A program made the position numbers and the translations under genes. A DNA stretch of 64,000 nucleotides from Chloropicon primus (taxonomy: Eukaryota; Chlorophyta; Chloropicophyceae; Chloropicales; Chloropicaceae), in contig CP060761.1 in assembly GCA_023205875.1 (NCBI GenBank), positions 124,001-188,000 on the forward strand. The letters are read 5' to 3'. The stretch's first letter is position 1. Every line of letters starts with the position of its first letter. Positions 19,854 through 33,000 of this stretch are shown here, piece by piece. A model generated the notes under the pieces. That model was given only the letters and a program-made list of their open reading frames with translations. It had not been told where the DNA came from and ran no database searches.

Positions 19854-20072
19854 CGCCGTGCGTCTGCGTCTTCTGTCAATCCAAAAAAAAAAAACAGAAA
19901 ACGAAAAACGCCCCAGGACAAGGGAGGAGCGGGAGGAGGCATGATGGGTGGGTGTGGGTCCAGTCCAGTGCAATTGTACGGCATTAAAGACCTAAGAACT
20001 CAATTACAATGGTTTTCGATGTTTTGTTTTTGTGATGTCACATGTTTTCTGTTGGTGGTGGTGCTCTCGCTT

Positions 20073-21908
<1,836 letters not shown>

Positions 21909-22015
21909 TCAGGTTCCGCTTCACTTCGCGCTCACGCTCTTGCTCTCGACCCCTCCGCTCTCCGCTTCGTGTCTGCGCCGCTACCCTTTTTGGATAAGGC
22001 ATTCGGGGAGGACGT

Positions 22016-24124
22016 TACCCCCCCAACAGTAGTGTCACCAGTAACACCCAAGGTACCAGCGATGGCAGTATTACCAGAGTCATCAGCCACGGTAAACTTG
22101 TCCGAGTCCATCGTCAAACCACCATTCAACACAGTGGCACCAGTAACAGTAGTGTCACCAGTAACACCCAAGGTACCAGCGATGGCAGTATTACCAGAGT
22201 CATCAGCCACGGTAAACTTGTCCGAGTCCATCGTCAAACCACCATTCAACACAGTGGCACCAGTAACAGTAGTAGCACCAGTAACACCCAAGGTACCAGC
22301 GATGGCAGTATTACCAGAGTCATCAGCCACGGTAAACTTGTCCGAGTCCATCGTCAAACCACCATTCAACACAGTGGCACCAGTCGTTGTCAACGTACCA
22401 GCGATGGCAGTATTACCAGAGCCATCAGCCACGGTAAACTTGTCCGAGTCCATCGTCAAACCACCATTCAACACAGTGGCACCAGTAACAGTAGTAGCAC
22501 CAGTAACACCCAAGGTACCAGCGATGGCAGTATTACCAGAGTCATCAGCCACGGTAAACTTGTCCGAGTCCATCGTCAAACCACCATTCAACACAGTGGC
22601 GCCAGTAACAGTAGTGTCACCAGTAACACCCAAGGTACCAGCGATGGCAGTATTACCAGAGTCATCAGCCACGGTAAACTTGTCCGAGTCCATCGTCAAA
22701 CCACCATTCAACACAGTGGCGCCAGTAACAGTAGTGTCACCAGTAACACCCAAGGTACCAGCGATGGCAGTATTACCAGAGTCATCAGCCACGGTAAACT
22801 TGTCCGAGTCCATCGTCAAACCACCATTCAACACAGTGGCGCCAGTAACAGTAGTGTCACCAGTAACACCCAAGGTACCAGCGATGGCAGTATTACCAGT
22901 GTCATCAGCCACGGTAAACTTGTCCGAGTCCATCGTCAAACCACCATTCAACACAGTGGCGCCAGTAACAGTAGTGTCACCAGTAACACCCAAGGTACCA
23001 GCGATGGCAGTATTACCAGAGTCATCAGCCACGGTAAACTTGTCCGAGTCCATCGTCAAACCACCATTCAACACAGTGGCACCAGTAACAGTAGTGTCAC
23101 CAGTAACACCCAAGGTACCAGCGATGGCAGTATTACCAGAGTCATCAGCCACGGTAAACTTGTCCGAGTCCATCGTCAAACCACCATTCAACACAGTGGC
23201 GCCAGTAACAGTAGTGTCACCAGTAACACCCAAGGTACCAGCGATGGCAGTATTACCAGAGTCATCAGCCACGGTAAACTTGTCCGAGTCCATCGTCAAA
23301 CCACCATTCAACACAGTGGCGCCAGTCGTTGTCAACGTACCAGCGATGGCAGTATTACCAGAGTCATCAGCCACGGTAAACTTGTCCGAGTCCATCGTCA
23401 AACCACCATTCAACACAGTGGCGCCAGTCGTTGTCAACGTACCAGCGATGGCAGTATTACCAGAGCCATCAGCCACGGTAAACTTGTCCGAGTCCATCGT
23501 CAAACCACCATTCAACACAGTGGCGCCAGTAACAGTAGTGTCACCAGTAACACCCAAGGTACCAGCGATGGCAGTATTACCAGAGTCATCAGCCATGGTA
23601 AACTTGTCCGAGTCCATCGTCAAACCACCATTCAACACAGTGGCGCCAGTAACAGTAGTGTCACCAGTAACACCCAAGGTACCAGCGATGGCAGTATTAC
23701 CAGAGTCATCAGCCACGGTAAACTTGTCCGAGTCCATCGTCAAACCACCATTCAACACAGTGGCGCCAGTAACAGTAGTGTCACCAGTAACACCCAAGGT
23801 ACCAGCGATGGCAGTATTACCAGTGTCATCAGCCACGGTAAACTTGTCCGAGTCCATCGTCAAACCACCATTCAACACAGTGGCACCAGTAACAGTAGTA
23901 GCACCAGTAACACCCAAGGTACCAGCGATGGCAGTATTACCAGAGCCATCAGCCACGGTAAACTTGTCCGAGTCCATCGTCAAACCACCATTCAACACAG
24001 TGGCGCCAGTAACAGTAGTAGCACCAGTAACACCCAAGGTACCAGCGATGGCAGTATTACCAGTGTCATCAGCCATGGTAAACTTGTCCGAGTCCATCGT
24101 CAAACCACCATTCAACACAGTGAC
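22016..24124 (-). repeat. 18-copy tandem array of a 120-bp unit, tail-fibre-like coding repeat
   Basis: Fifteen units are 120 bp (the last, at 22016, is partial) and three are 102 bp. They are nearly identical at DNA level. On the minus strand each unit encodes about 40 residues with the core NGGLTMDSDKFTVADDSGN followed by TAIAGTLGVTGDTTVTGAT; short units have TLTTTGAT instead. This wording is like repeats in phage and large-virus tail-fibre or adhesin proteins, so a virus-derived fossil fragment is possible; a host surface protein is the alternative. It looks like an isolated repeat block, not a whole element: no capsid, polymerase or terminal repeats are near. Base composition (about 50% GC) is lower than its neighbours. 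The other strand is also open, a by-product of unit length divisible by three. The high identity points to recent amplification or conversion. Confidence 0.8.
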
Positions 24125-24442
24125 ACCAGTGTGCTCTGCTCCAAGGGGGCATCATCATCATCATCATCATCAAGGAGGAAGTCTTTTTGGAAGTGTTTTT
24201 TGGGGGGTGATCCGGTAGCCTTTTGGAGACACCCACGGAGAGTCCACGCTCTCTTTTTCTCTTTCTCGCTCTTTCTGTGTTGGGAACCACTCTTTAGTTT
24301 TTTACATACATATTTATTGATGCTTTCTTGCTTTTCTATGAAAAACCAGGAGGTGAACCGATCGACTCAAAATGGTTCCTCCTCCTCCTCCTCCTCCTCT
24401 TGCTTCTTGGCCGGAAGAACAGCGAAAGCGAGAAGCCATTCT
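24125..24442. other. intergenic region
   Basis: This lies between the tandem array and the 3' end of the PCMT gene. It contains a (CAT)n tract at about 24151-24171, a T/A-rich part (24290-24350) likely to be the PCMT 3' UTR, and a (CCT)n tract near 24377-24399. No gene is seen. Confidence 0.5.
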
Positions 24443-25249
24443 CTACATCCAGCGCCTCTTGTCGAGCTGGTGGGACTTGGAGCAGAGGGGGACGTACACC
24501 ACACGCATAACCTCCTCGGTGGCTAGGCTTCCGTCCCCTTTCCTGTCGATGACGCAAAGGTTCTGGGTCTCGCCCTCCTGGCCGACCGGGACGACCAGCC
24601 TCCCCCCCTCGGCGAGCTGCTCGGTCAGCGCGGCGGGGACCTCGCTCGCGGCCGCACCCACGTGGATGCAGTCGTAAGGCCCCCCCACGGCGTGACCCAG
24701 CCTCCCGTCGCCAACCAGGAGCTCCAGCGCCCCGGACTCCAGGAGCGGCGCGGTTTTCGGGTCCCTCCTCGCGTTCCTCCGGCTCTCCTCCACGAGTTCG
24801 GGGATATGCTCGATCCCGGTCGCCTTGCCCCGCCTCCCGCCCACGCCCCCCCCATCCACCATGTGCGCCATGATCGCAGTGAGGTATCCGGACCCGCTCC
24901 CGACGTCCAAGCACCTGGCCCCGGGCTTCAAGTGGTCCCTCATGAGCTCCAGGCAGTAGGCGTGCATGTGCGGGGCGGATATGGTCGCCGCGGCGCCTAT
25001 CGCCTGCGGGGCGTCCACGTACGCCCTCCCCCCGTCCTTGGTGCAGTACAACCCCCTGTCCACCAGCAGCATGGCGTTCGCGACGCTCGCTGACCGCAAA
25101 ATCTCGTTCCCCCTCAGCGCCTCCACAAGGGAAGCGTTATCCTTCCCATGGCTCCTCCACGACATCCCCCTCCGTCCAGCAGTCCCTCTCCTCGCGATGC
25201 TCCAGCCCCTCGCCAGCAACAACCCAAAACCAACCCTCAACCTTCCCAT
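24443..25249 (-). CDS. PCMT: protein-L-isoaspartate O-methyltransferase
   Basis: This enzyme repairs age-damaged proteins by methylating L-isoaspartyl residues with S-adenosylmethionine. The protein is 268 aa from the ATG at 25249; its first ~30 residues (MGRLRVGFGLLLARGWSIARR...) look like an organelle-targeting extension. The catalytic domain starts at MSWRSHGKDN (ATG at 25165, an alternative start for a cytosolic form). Family marks are DAPQAIGAAATISAPHMHAY, the SAM-binding CLDVGSGSGYLTAIMAHMV, GIEHIPELVEES, LLVGDGRLG, YDCIHVGAAASEVP, LAEGGRLVVPVG and VVYVPLCSKSHQL. The open frame continues upstream to 25831 without an ATG and was cut. Single exon. Confidence 0.93.
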   Translation of the reverse strand: MGRLRVGFGLLLARGWSIARRGTAGRRGMSWRSHGKDNASLVEALRGNEILRSASVANAMLLVDRGLYCTKDGGRAYVDAPQAIGAAATISAPHMHAYCLELMRDHLKPGARCLDVGSGSGYLTAIMAHMVDGGGVGGRRGKATGIEHIPELVEESRRNARRDPKTAPLLESGALELLVGDGRLGHAVGGPYDCIHVGAAASEVPAALTEQLAEGGRLVVPVGQEGETQNLCVIDRKGDGSLATEEVMRVVYVPLCSKSHQLDKRRWM

Positions 25250-25856
25250 CCAAAAAAAACACGACGACGACGACAAGATGACAACAACGACATATTCCTC
25301 TCCTCTCCTCTCCTCTCCTCTCCTCTCCCCTCCTCTCCCCTTCTCCCTCTCATCTCCTCTCCCCTCCTGCGTTGCGTTGGTATGGCATGGTATGGTATGG
25401 TATGATATGGTATGGTATGGTATGTGACTCGTGCGCTTGCGGAGGACCGGACCCGACCGGAGCGCAACACCAAGAGCCCGAACCCGATCCAGAGGCCTCC
25501 TTCCCCTTCGCCTTCCGCCTTCGCCTTCCGCCTTCGCCTTCCGCCTTCGCCTCCCTCCAATTAATTCCTTTTTTGGAGATGAGCGTCCGCTGGTGAGACG
25601 AAACGAAAGGAAACCCAAGAACGAGACGAGGACGACCGCGCAAGAGGAAGAGAGAGGAAGAGGAGCGCGCCCTGGCCCTCGCAATCGGGAGTGTCGATCC
25701 AGTGTCGATCCAGTGTCCTGTCCTGGGGGAGAGGGGGATCGACGTGGCCCAGGCCCTGAGTCGGAAAAAGGGCGTGGCGCTCTGCTCTTGAAGATCGCTC
25801 TGCTCTTCAAAGGAGAGCTCAGAACATTCACCGTCCTCCTCCGCTACGGTACGGGG
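25250..25856. other. divergent intergenic region with short repeats
   Basis: This lies between PCMT (minus) and the WRKY gene (plus). It holds a (CCTCT)n tract (about 25295-25335), a (GGTAT)n tract (about 25379-25422) and a CGCCTTCCGCCTT tract (about 25505-25551). The WRKY frame is open through 25431-25856 but has no ATG there. No separate gene is supported. Confidence 0.45.
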
Positions 25857-28541
25857 ATGGAGAAGGAGAAGGAGAAGGAGACGTTAGGCCGCGTGTGGGA
25901 GAAGGAGAAAGAGAGGAAGGGTATGGCTTCTTCTTTTTCGTCTCCCTCTTACTCTCACTCGTCTTGCTCTCCCCTTGTCGCGGCATTGCAGGAAGCAAGG
26001 GGAATTGTACAAGCGAAGGAGGATGCCGTTTTGGGAACTTCAAAGGATCTCTCGAGCGTCAACAGCAAGGGTTCCACCACTCTACGCCCACGTGAGGGGA
26101 AGATGAACAAGCCGTTGAGAGCGAAGAAAACCTTATTCGTTTCCAAGACGATCCACCGCACTGTCCGTTCTCGAGCCGAGGCCAAAGTTCTGACAGCAAA
26201 GTCGTCTCTACACCACCAAGTCGCGTGTCCGGACCAAGACAAAGACAAAGGCTTCCACCACAGCACTGTGGTCATGTCTTGTCCCAACTCTCAAGGCTTT
26301 CTCTCTCCCCAGGAGAAAGAGCAAGAAGTGTCTTGTCACGAGGAGCCGAGGAACTCGTTGCTTGATTTGAAGTTCGGGACAGAGCAAGAGACAGAAGACA
26401 GAGCAAAGGGGAAAGCCTTGGTTGCTCCGTTGGACCAAAGGGACGACGACCTCACGCACACCGAGGACGTGCATGCCAACTGCGGTTCGATACTGTGTCA
26501 GTACGAACGACTGAGGGCCCTGACGAGTGCTGTATTGGAACGGAGGTCTGCAGCGAATACGAGGGAGGGATCTGAGGGACACCACTTTAAAGAGGGTGAG
26601 TACTCGACCAACACCACCTCAGGGTCTTTCACTTGCGAGGAGGAGGAGAGGATGGCTGCGCAACAGCCGGACAAGGTTGGGGTTGGCAAGGCAGAGGCCA
26701 AGGTGGGAGTTGCTGATGCCACGGCGGCCTCCAAGGCGGCAGCGAAGGCAGGAGCGAAGAAGAGGAAGGCGGGTGATGGCACCAGTGCCAAGGGAGGGGT
26801 GAAGAAGACGAAGCAGGCCAAGGGAAAGGCGAAGGCTGGGGTGGCCAAGAAGGACGGGAGGGGCAAGAAAGGCGCCGCGGGGTCCACGCCCCAGAAGCAG
26901 CAGCAGAGGCCGGGATCGAACGGGTCCCTCTCCTCCCAGGACCACTTTTACCCTGCTGGGTATTACGGTTATGACCCGGCCAACCCAATGTACCAACAGC
27001 CTGGTCCGGGGCCTTTCCCTTATGCGCACACGGGGTACTTCCAGCACCCAGTGTCTCCGGGCAAGGTTCACCTTTACAGGCCCGTCCCGACTTCCCCGGG
27101 GAAGCAGCACAAGCACGGGGGTGCGAGCGGCTTGGTCGGAGGGAGTCCACCGCGCCACAAGCACGGGGGGTACAGGCCACCGCACGGCCTCACACAGAGC
27201 CCGCTCAAGTCGGAGAAGGAGAGGGTTTTCGAGGCCCTGAGCCCCTTGGGGGGGACGCCGTCCTTCCTGTCCCACCCTTTCGGGTCCGTGACGTCCCCGA
27301 CGCACAAGCTGGACTCTCCGATCTTGCTTCCTGGCTTCATGGGAGAGCTGAGTCCAACCACAGGGCTGGCGTACTCTTACTTCTTCCCCTCGGAGAAGCA
27401 CGGGTCCAACCCCGGGGGGATGCCCTCCTGGCTCGGGTGGGCCTCGCCCCCAAAGGAGATGGACAAGAACATGAAGGGTCACCAGAACGGCGGGTGGGCG
27501 AACATGCATTACCCCAAGCACTACCCCTACCCGGCGGCCGCAATGGGCAAGGAGGGTGGAAAGGGGATGCCCACGGATCCATACGGTTACATGGGCCACT
27601 ACGGGCCGAGCACGAGCGCTCCAGCGGCTGCCCCTGCGCAAGCCCCCGCTCCACAGAAGCAGACGAAGAAGAAGAAGAGCAGCAGCTCGAGCAGCAAGAA
27701 GAAGGACTCGGAGGACGGAGGCAAGAAGGAGCAGAAGTCGTCCACCAAGGAGGTCGTGGAGGTAGAAAGCAAGTCAGACCAGATCGACGATGGATACAGG
27801 TGGAGGAAGTACGGCCAGAAGCTCGTCAAGGGAAACCCCTTTCCAAGGTCTTACTACAAGTGCACGCACCCGGGGTGCAACGTTAGGAAGCACGTAGAGC
27901 GTTCCCAAGCGAATCCAAAGTGCATTGTCACGACTTATGAGGGCAAGCACAACCACGAGAAGCTGAACAAGGAGCAGAGGGCCGCGGGAAGCAGGTCCGG
28001 GTCGAGCAAGAAGAGCAAGGCCAAGCAGCAGGAGGCTCAGGCCAAGCAGCAGGTCCAGGAGAGGGAGAGGGCAGCCGCCGCCGCTGCCGCTGCATCGGCT
28101 CATGCGCAGGCCCAGGAGGCTGCCAAGGCTGGCAGGAACATCCACAACCTAACTGTGGACACCTCCAACCAGATGGAAGGGGAGATCATCCACTGCCTCA
28201 CGGACCCAAACCAGATCATTGCGAGCAACGCCCACAAGGTGCACTTGCCGCCGTTCCACGACGAGAAGAACGGGAGCGCTTTTAGCCCCATCATTCTGCC
28301 CGACACGCCGAACATGGAGGTGGCCGCGATCTCGGCCTCGGCCGCAGTCTTTGCGAACATGGACCCTGCTGTTCAACTGGTTCCATCGGGTTCCCCGCCG
28401 GACTGGACGCAGCTGGACAGCGCGAGGCAAAACGCCGTGGTGTCCCAGCCCCTGGCTGTTCCCAACCTCGGGGACTTGCCTCACGGCTTGCCGACCCCAA
28501 GTCACATGCTTGTGACCACCCCAACACCCTGTGAGATCTAG
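25857..28541 (+). CDS. WRKY transcription factor (single C-terminal-type WRKY domain)
   Basis: The WRKY domain is at about residues 636-702: [20 protein letters not shown] and [20 protein letters not shown], then a HNH pair completing the zinc site (C-x4-C...H-x-H). It binds W-box DNA. The wording is that of the C-terminal domain of group I factors, but only one domain is present. Upstream are Lys/Ala-rich stretches ([15 protein letters not shown], possible nuclear signal) and Pro/Gly/Tyr/His-rich disordered segments; an Ala/Gln-rich coil follows the domain. From ATG 25857 the protein is 894 aa. Later in-frame ATGs at 25923 and 26652 (MAAQQPDK) are alternatives; a GTGAGT at 26596 could mark a 5' intron if the late start is used. 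The long open frame favours the early start. Confidence 0.82.
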   Translation: MEKEKEKETLGRVWEKEKERKGMASSFSSPSYSHSSCSPLVAALQEARGIVQAKEDAVLGTSKDLSSVNSKGSTTLRPREGKMNKPLRAKKTLFVSKTIHRTVRSRAEAKVLTAKSSLHHQVACPDQDKDKGFHHSTVVMSCPNSQGFLSPQEKEQEVSCHEEPRNSLLDLKFGTEQETEDRAKGKALVAPLDQRDDDLTHTEDVHANCGSILCQYERLRALTSAVLERRSAANTREGSEGHHFKEGEYSTNTTSGSFTCEEEERMAAQQPDKVGVGKAEAKVGVADATAASKAAAKAGAKKRKAGDGTSAKGGVKKTKQAKGKAKAGVAKKDGRGKKGAAGSTPQKQQQRPGSNGSLSSQDHFYPAGYYGYDPANPMYQQPGPGPFPYAHTGYFQHPVSPGKVHLYRPVPTSPGKQHKHGGASGLVGGSPPRHKHGGYRPPHGLTQSPLKSEKERVFEALSPLGGTPSFLSHPFGSVTSPTHKLDSPILLPGFMGELSPTTGLAYSYFFPSEKHGSNPGGMPSWLGWASPPKEMDKNMKGHQNGGWANMHYPKHYPYPAAAMGKEGGKGMPTDPYGYMGHYGPSTSAPAAAPAQAPAPQKQTKKKKSSSSSSKKKDSEDGGKKEQKSSTKEVVEVESKSDQIDDGYRWRKYGQKLVKGNPFPRSYYKCTHPGCNVRKHVERSQANPKCIVTTYEGKHNHEKLNKEQRAAGSRSGSSKKSKAKQQEAQAKQQVQERERAAAAAAAASAHAQAQEAAKAGRNIHNLTVDTSNQMEGEIIHCLTDPNQIIASNAHKVHLPPFHDEKNGSAFSPIILPDTPNMEVAAISASAAVFANMDPAVQLVPSGSPPDWTQLDSARQNAVVSQPLAVPNLGDLPHGLPTPSHMLVTTPTPCEI

Positions 28542-28913
28542 GCCAAAAGATCCTGGGTTTGGTTTACCCTCCCTTTGCCGAGGGAGTCAACCGTTGTCAC
28601 TACTTACTGTTGTCACTACATACACGTACCGTCGGCGCTCGAGCTGACCCCTGTAACCTAAAACCTAAACTACTAAGATACAAGATTCCTGGAGCTTTGT
28701 AAAAGCCGTTTTTATCATTATAAAAAGGTCCAAGCACGACGACGTGCGAGCGCTTGGACGCACGAGACGAGAGAGCGCTCGCCCCCAGTCCCCGCCCAGC
28801 CCGCGCGCCCTTCTTCTTCATCTGGACAACAATCCAACTCTTATATTACATCATATCGGTGTTCTGTTATGTGTTTTAAAGCATCTTTCTCTTTCACTTG
28901 AATCAGGGCCTAT
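28542..28913. other. convergent 3' region
   Basis: This lies between the stop of the WRKY gene and the stop of the PH-domain gene. It contains an imperfect repeat of TTGTCACTAC (28595, 28611) and a short CCTAAAACCTAAAC run (28661-28674) like degenerate telomere sequence. No gene is seen. Confidence 0.45.
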
Positions 28914-29675
28914 TCATCGACGAGGGGAGCGAGGAGCAAGAGTCTTTGAGATCTCTTCTACCCACGACTCGGCTTTCTCAGAGTAAATCATGGTCTCCTT
29001 TGCCCAATTGGTCTTCTCGTCTATGGTCTTGACCTTGAACTTCTTGGGTCCCGACAGGCTGACTTCCGTCCACTCGGGGTGGTACTCTAAGCTGCTCTTC
29101 ACCTCGAACGTGTGCTGGTCGAGCCAAAGCAAGCGGGAGCTGTCCGTCAGGCAAAGCACTCTTATCTTCGGGTAAAGGCCCTTGAACTTTTTCTTCACCA
29201 CAGTGCCCTTTTTCAGAACGGTCTCGCCGGGCTCGAGCACCATTTGGATCTTCTGCGCGGAGCTCATCTTGTCCCCCTGCTGGGACGTCTTAATGCGGAG
29301 GCCGGAGGGTCCAGAGTAGTCGTTCTCGGGGTGTGTTATCATGGAAGACATGGGGTCTCTCCTCTTATTGGCCTTCTCTTCCTTCTGCCTCGCCAGGGTC
29401 TTCTCCACAAGCGAGAAGGTCCCTCTCACGTCAGGTGGAACATCCAGGTCCGAGACCACATCTTGAGCCTCCGCTTCATCGATGCCGTCGTCCTCCTCCT
29501 CGAACCTCTCCGCCGCTGGGTCCTCTTGCTCCCCTCCACGGACACCATTCTTTGCCCCCACACGCTTGTTGGTCTTCCTCCTGGACAGGAAAAAGACTGC
29601 AGTGACGAGGACAACGAGTGCACTGACAGAGACCTGCCCCATAGCGTCTTGCATCAGTAGTCCTGCAGCTTCCAT
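28914..29675 (-). CDS. membrane-anchored protein with PDK1-type PH domain
   Basis: The protein is 253 aa. One membrane segment is at about residues 16-31 (SALVVLVTAVFFLSRRKTNK), then a basic stop-transfer patch and an acidic linker (about 45-75). Residues about 146-247 form a PH-like domain that opens LEPGETVLKKGTVVKKK and continues IRVLCLTDSSRLLWLD; this LEPGE...VKK...LT...RL.Y/W.D pattern is that of the C-terminal PH domain of the kinase PDK1, which binds phosphoinositides. The domain closes with an amphipathic helix ending WVEEISKTL. The same domain type ends the neighbouring valyl-tRNA synthetase, 384 bp away on the same strand. Role unknown; a membrane tether reading phosphoinositides or proteins is plausible. 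Confidence 0.82.
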   Translation of the reverse strand: MEAAGLLMQDAMGQVSVSALVVLVTAVFFLSRRKTNKRVGAKNGVRGGEQEDPAAERFEEEDDGIDEAEAQDVVSDLDVPPDVRGTFSLVEKTLARQKEEKANKRRDPMSSMITHPENDYSGPSGLRIKTSQQGDKMSSAQKIQMVLEPGETVLKKGTVVKKKFKGLYPKIRVLCLTDSSRLLWLDQHTFEVKSSLEYHPEWTEVSLSGPKKFKVKTIDEKTNWAKETMIYSEKAESWVEEISKTLAPRSPRR

Positions 29676-30059
29676 TGCTCACGGAGCACCTCTCCACTCT
29701 CCGCTCTCAACCTCCTGTCCTCTTCTCCCAAGTTTTGTTGGGGCCCAAACAAGAACCTTGATTCAGGTCCTCCTCTCTCTTTCCAACTTTTGTGTTGGAA
29801 GACTTTACCTTTTCGTCGTATTCCATTAAGTAAAAGCGAGCTGGGTTAACCTTGGAGGTAACTTCTGCGGAGACCGCCAAAAACAAACTCGTGGGAGCGA
29901 ACGTGGGAGACCCTCTGAGCAATGACACGCCCGAGCCTCTGGACACCTCCTCCTCCAGAAGGCCAAGGCCAAGACATAACGGCCGCCGCTTCAAAAACTT
30001 GTGAAAAGGAAAAGATTGTGAAATGATTGATGATTGAATATTAAAAATAAGTGGCAATT
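29676..30059. other. intergenic region, AT-richer
   Basis: This is the 3' UTR of the valyl-tRNA synthetase and the promoter of the PH-domain gene (both minus). It is AT-richer near 30000-30055. No further gene and no copy of the recurrent promoter element are seen. Confidence 0.5.
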
Positions 30060-33000
30060 CTAGAGATTCATGGTGGAGTTGATGGAACTGACCCACGCGT
30101 TGGCCTCGGCCGTTTCAATTATCCTTTCTTTCCCCTCAGACTTGATAATGAAGGACGAGTCGTTCTTCTTCGTGCAAGAGAGCACCCCCACGAATTCACC
30201 TTTCATTTCCGTGCCATCCATGTAAAACAACCTCGGCTTGTCGGTGAGCACGAGGACCCTCGCGTACGAGGAGAAGGAGAAGAATCCCGTAGACTTCTTC
30301 TTCACGTCTCCCTTCTTTACGATCTTCTCCCCTGGTTCCAAGAAACCGCTGCTGCCGCCTCTTGGTTGGGCTTCCGCGGTTGGCTCCTCCTGCTCCTTCT
30401 TTGGCGGCTCCCCCGCCTCCTCCTTCTTCTTTGGCGGCGCGGAAGCCATCTTCTTGAAGCCGTCGATCGCCTGGTTGATGTTTGCCATCTCCGTGTCAAA
30501 CTTCGCGAGTCTGCTCTTGTCCTCCTCCTTGAATTGCTCAGGCGTCTTGGCGTAGTTGGGCATAGCCATCCTCTTCTCGAGGTTGGCTTTCTGGTTCTGC
30601 GTCTCTTTCAGCTTCTTTGACAGCCTCTTGATCTCGCCCTCTGGGTCGACCATTCCGGTGAGAACCATGTAGACAGTGACAGCGTCATCAACGGGCGCAA
30701 CTCCGCAACCCTCTGGGATGCCCGACGCGCTCGTGACGCAATGGACCTTGCTGCTGAGTGAAAGGCTTGCGATGTACTCCGCAACACCGTCCACCTTCTT
30801 CATCGCTTCGTCGCTGCACACGAGATACACCTCTGGCTGCTGCTTCTGGCTCACCAATCCGTAGGTCGACCTCAAGCTCCTGATTCTGTTGGTGATGACC
30901 CCAGCGTATGTCATGTTCTTCTCCAGGGTGGGGTCCACGAACTCCTCAGTGCATGCTGGGTAAGGGCTGATGGTAATCGAGGGGTAGTTCTTCGCGTATG
31001 CCGCGTCCTTTGGCAGTCTCTGCCACAGCTCCTCGGTCAGGAACGGCATGAAAGGATGAAGCAGCCTGAGACCCACTTCTAAGCATGCCCACAAGGTGTC
31101 CCTCGTTTTCTTCTTGAGGGCCTCGTCGCTGGACGACATCACTGGCTTCACCAATTCGATGAAGACGTCACACAAGTCGTACTGCCAGAACGAGTAGATG
31201 GCAGAAGTCGATGAAGAAAAGTGGTACTCGTCCATGGTCTGCACAGTGGTCCTGATGGTCTGGTTCAGCCTGCTAAGAATCCACCTGCAGAACGGAGGCA
31301 AGTCATCTGGCTTGATGGAGTTTGGCGCCTTGAAGTCGTCGCCCAAGTTCATCATGCAAAACCTCAAAGCGTTGAAGAGCTTGTTGCACCAGTGCCTGTA
31401 TCCCACGACGCGCTTCACGTCCAAGTTCACATCCCTTCCCTGAGAGGTGTAGGCCACGAGAGCGAACCTCAAGGCGTCCGTGCCGCACTCCTCGATTCCA
31501 TCGGGGAAATCTTGGGACTGGCCAAGCTTTGCCTTCTCCACCTCCTTTGGATCCAAGTTGCCACCCATCAGCGTCTTGTGGAGATTCTCGAGGGTGATGC
31601 CGGAGATGACATCGAGGGGATCAATGACGTTGCCGAGCGATTTCGACATCTTTCTCCCGTGGGCGTCCCTCACCATCGCGTGCAGGAAAACCTCCTTGAA
31701 GGGCAGCACGCCCATCAGGCATCTGGACATCATCACCATTCTCGCGACCCAGAAGAACAAAATGTCATGCCCGGTCTCAAGAAGCTGGGTTGGGAAGAAG
31801 GCCTTGAGGTCGTCCGTTTCCCTGGGCCACTTGAAGGAAGAGAATGGGAAGAGGCCCGAGGAGAACCAGGTGTCGAGAACATCCTCGTCTTGGGTGAGGG
31901 TCACCTTCTTTCCAGGGAACTTAGCTTGGGCCCTTTGCATCGCTTCTTCCTCGGTCCTTCCAACGACCCATCTCTCGCCCTTCTCACTGTTTCTTCCTGG
32001 CATGCCTCCCTTCTCGCCATCTTCCCCCTCAACGTTGATGTAGTAGGCAGGGATTCTGTGTCCCCACCAAAGCTGCCTGGAGATGCACCAGTCTCTGATG
32101 TTCTCCATCCAGAAGTACCAAGTCTTCTCGTAGTCCTTTGGGATGATCTTCAAGTCGCCATTCCTCACGACGTTCACGGCGTCTGCACCCATCTCCTTAC
32201 AGTTCACCCACCACTGCGGCTTCAGCATTGGTTCGATGACGTCCTTAGATCTGGAGCACAGGCCAAGCCTCATCTCGTTGTCCTCCTTGCCCCTGAAGAG
32301 TCCCTTTTCTTCCAGGAACTCCACGATCTTCACACGGGCAACAAAGCGCTTCATGCCCTTGAACTGCCCGGTTCCGTTGTCGTTCAACAGGCCATTGTCG
32401 TCGAAAACGTTGATGAATTCCAAGTTGTGCCTCTGCCCGGTGGCAAAATCGTTTGGATCGTGCGCAGGAGTGATCTTCACGGCACCGGTTCCAAACTCCA
32501 TGTCCACCAAAATCGCGTCGGTGATGATAGGAATCTTTCTCCCATTCACGGGGTGGATCAGGAACTTTCCGTGCAGGTGCTTGTATCTCGGGTCATTGGG
32601 GTGCACTGCAACGGCAGTGTCTCCAAGCATGGTCTCGATACGAGTGGTGGCCACCACGAGCTCGCCAGAGCCGTCCTCCAAGGGGTACGCGAAGGAAGTG
32701 ATGCAGCCAAACTCGACCTGGTCCTTGTGGCCCGGCACGCTGAGCATGGTCCTCTTTGGAATGTCGATGTAATCGACCTCGATGTCCGACAGGGCGGTGT
32801 TGAGGTGGCAGCACCAGTTCACAAGCCTGGCGTCCCTGTAAATCAGGCCCTTCTCGTACATCTGGCAAAAGGCCTCCTTCACAGCGAGTTGCAGGTCCTC
32901 GTCCATGGTGAATCTCTCCCTGGTCCAGTCCACGCTCGATCCCAAGCGCCTGATCTGGTTCAGGATCGTGCTCTTCTTGTCCCTGGCGAAGGCGTGCACC

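Noticed and set aside
22016-24124. CRISPR array
   Set aside because: Repeats are contiguous with no unique spacers and are translatable; the host is eukaryotic.
21969-24218. Plus-strand 749-aa frame through the tandem array
   Set aside because: It is open only because the unit length is a multiple of three; its product (VSPVTPKVPAMAVLPESS...) resembles nothing, while the minus strand matches a known repeat style.
24443-25831. 462-aa version of PCMT
   Set aside because: The extra 190 residues lack an ATG start and are translated pentanucleotide repeats of the promoter region.
28661-28674. Telomere remnant
   Set aside because: Only two degenerate CCTAAAA units; too short to call.
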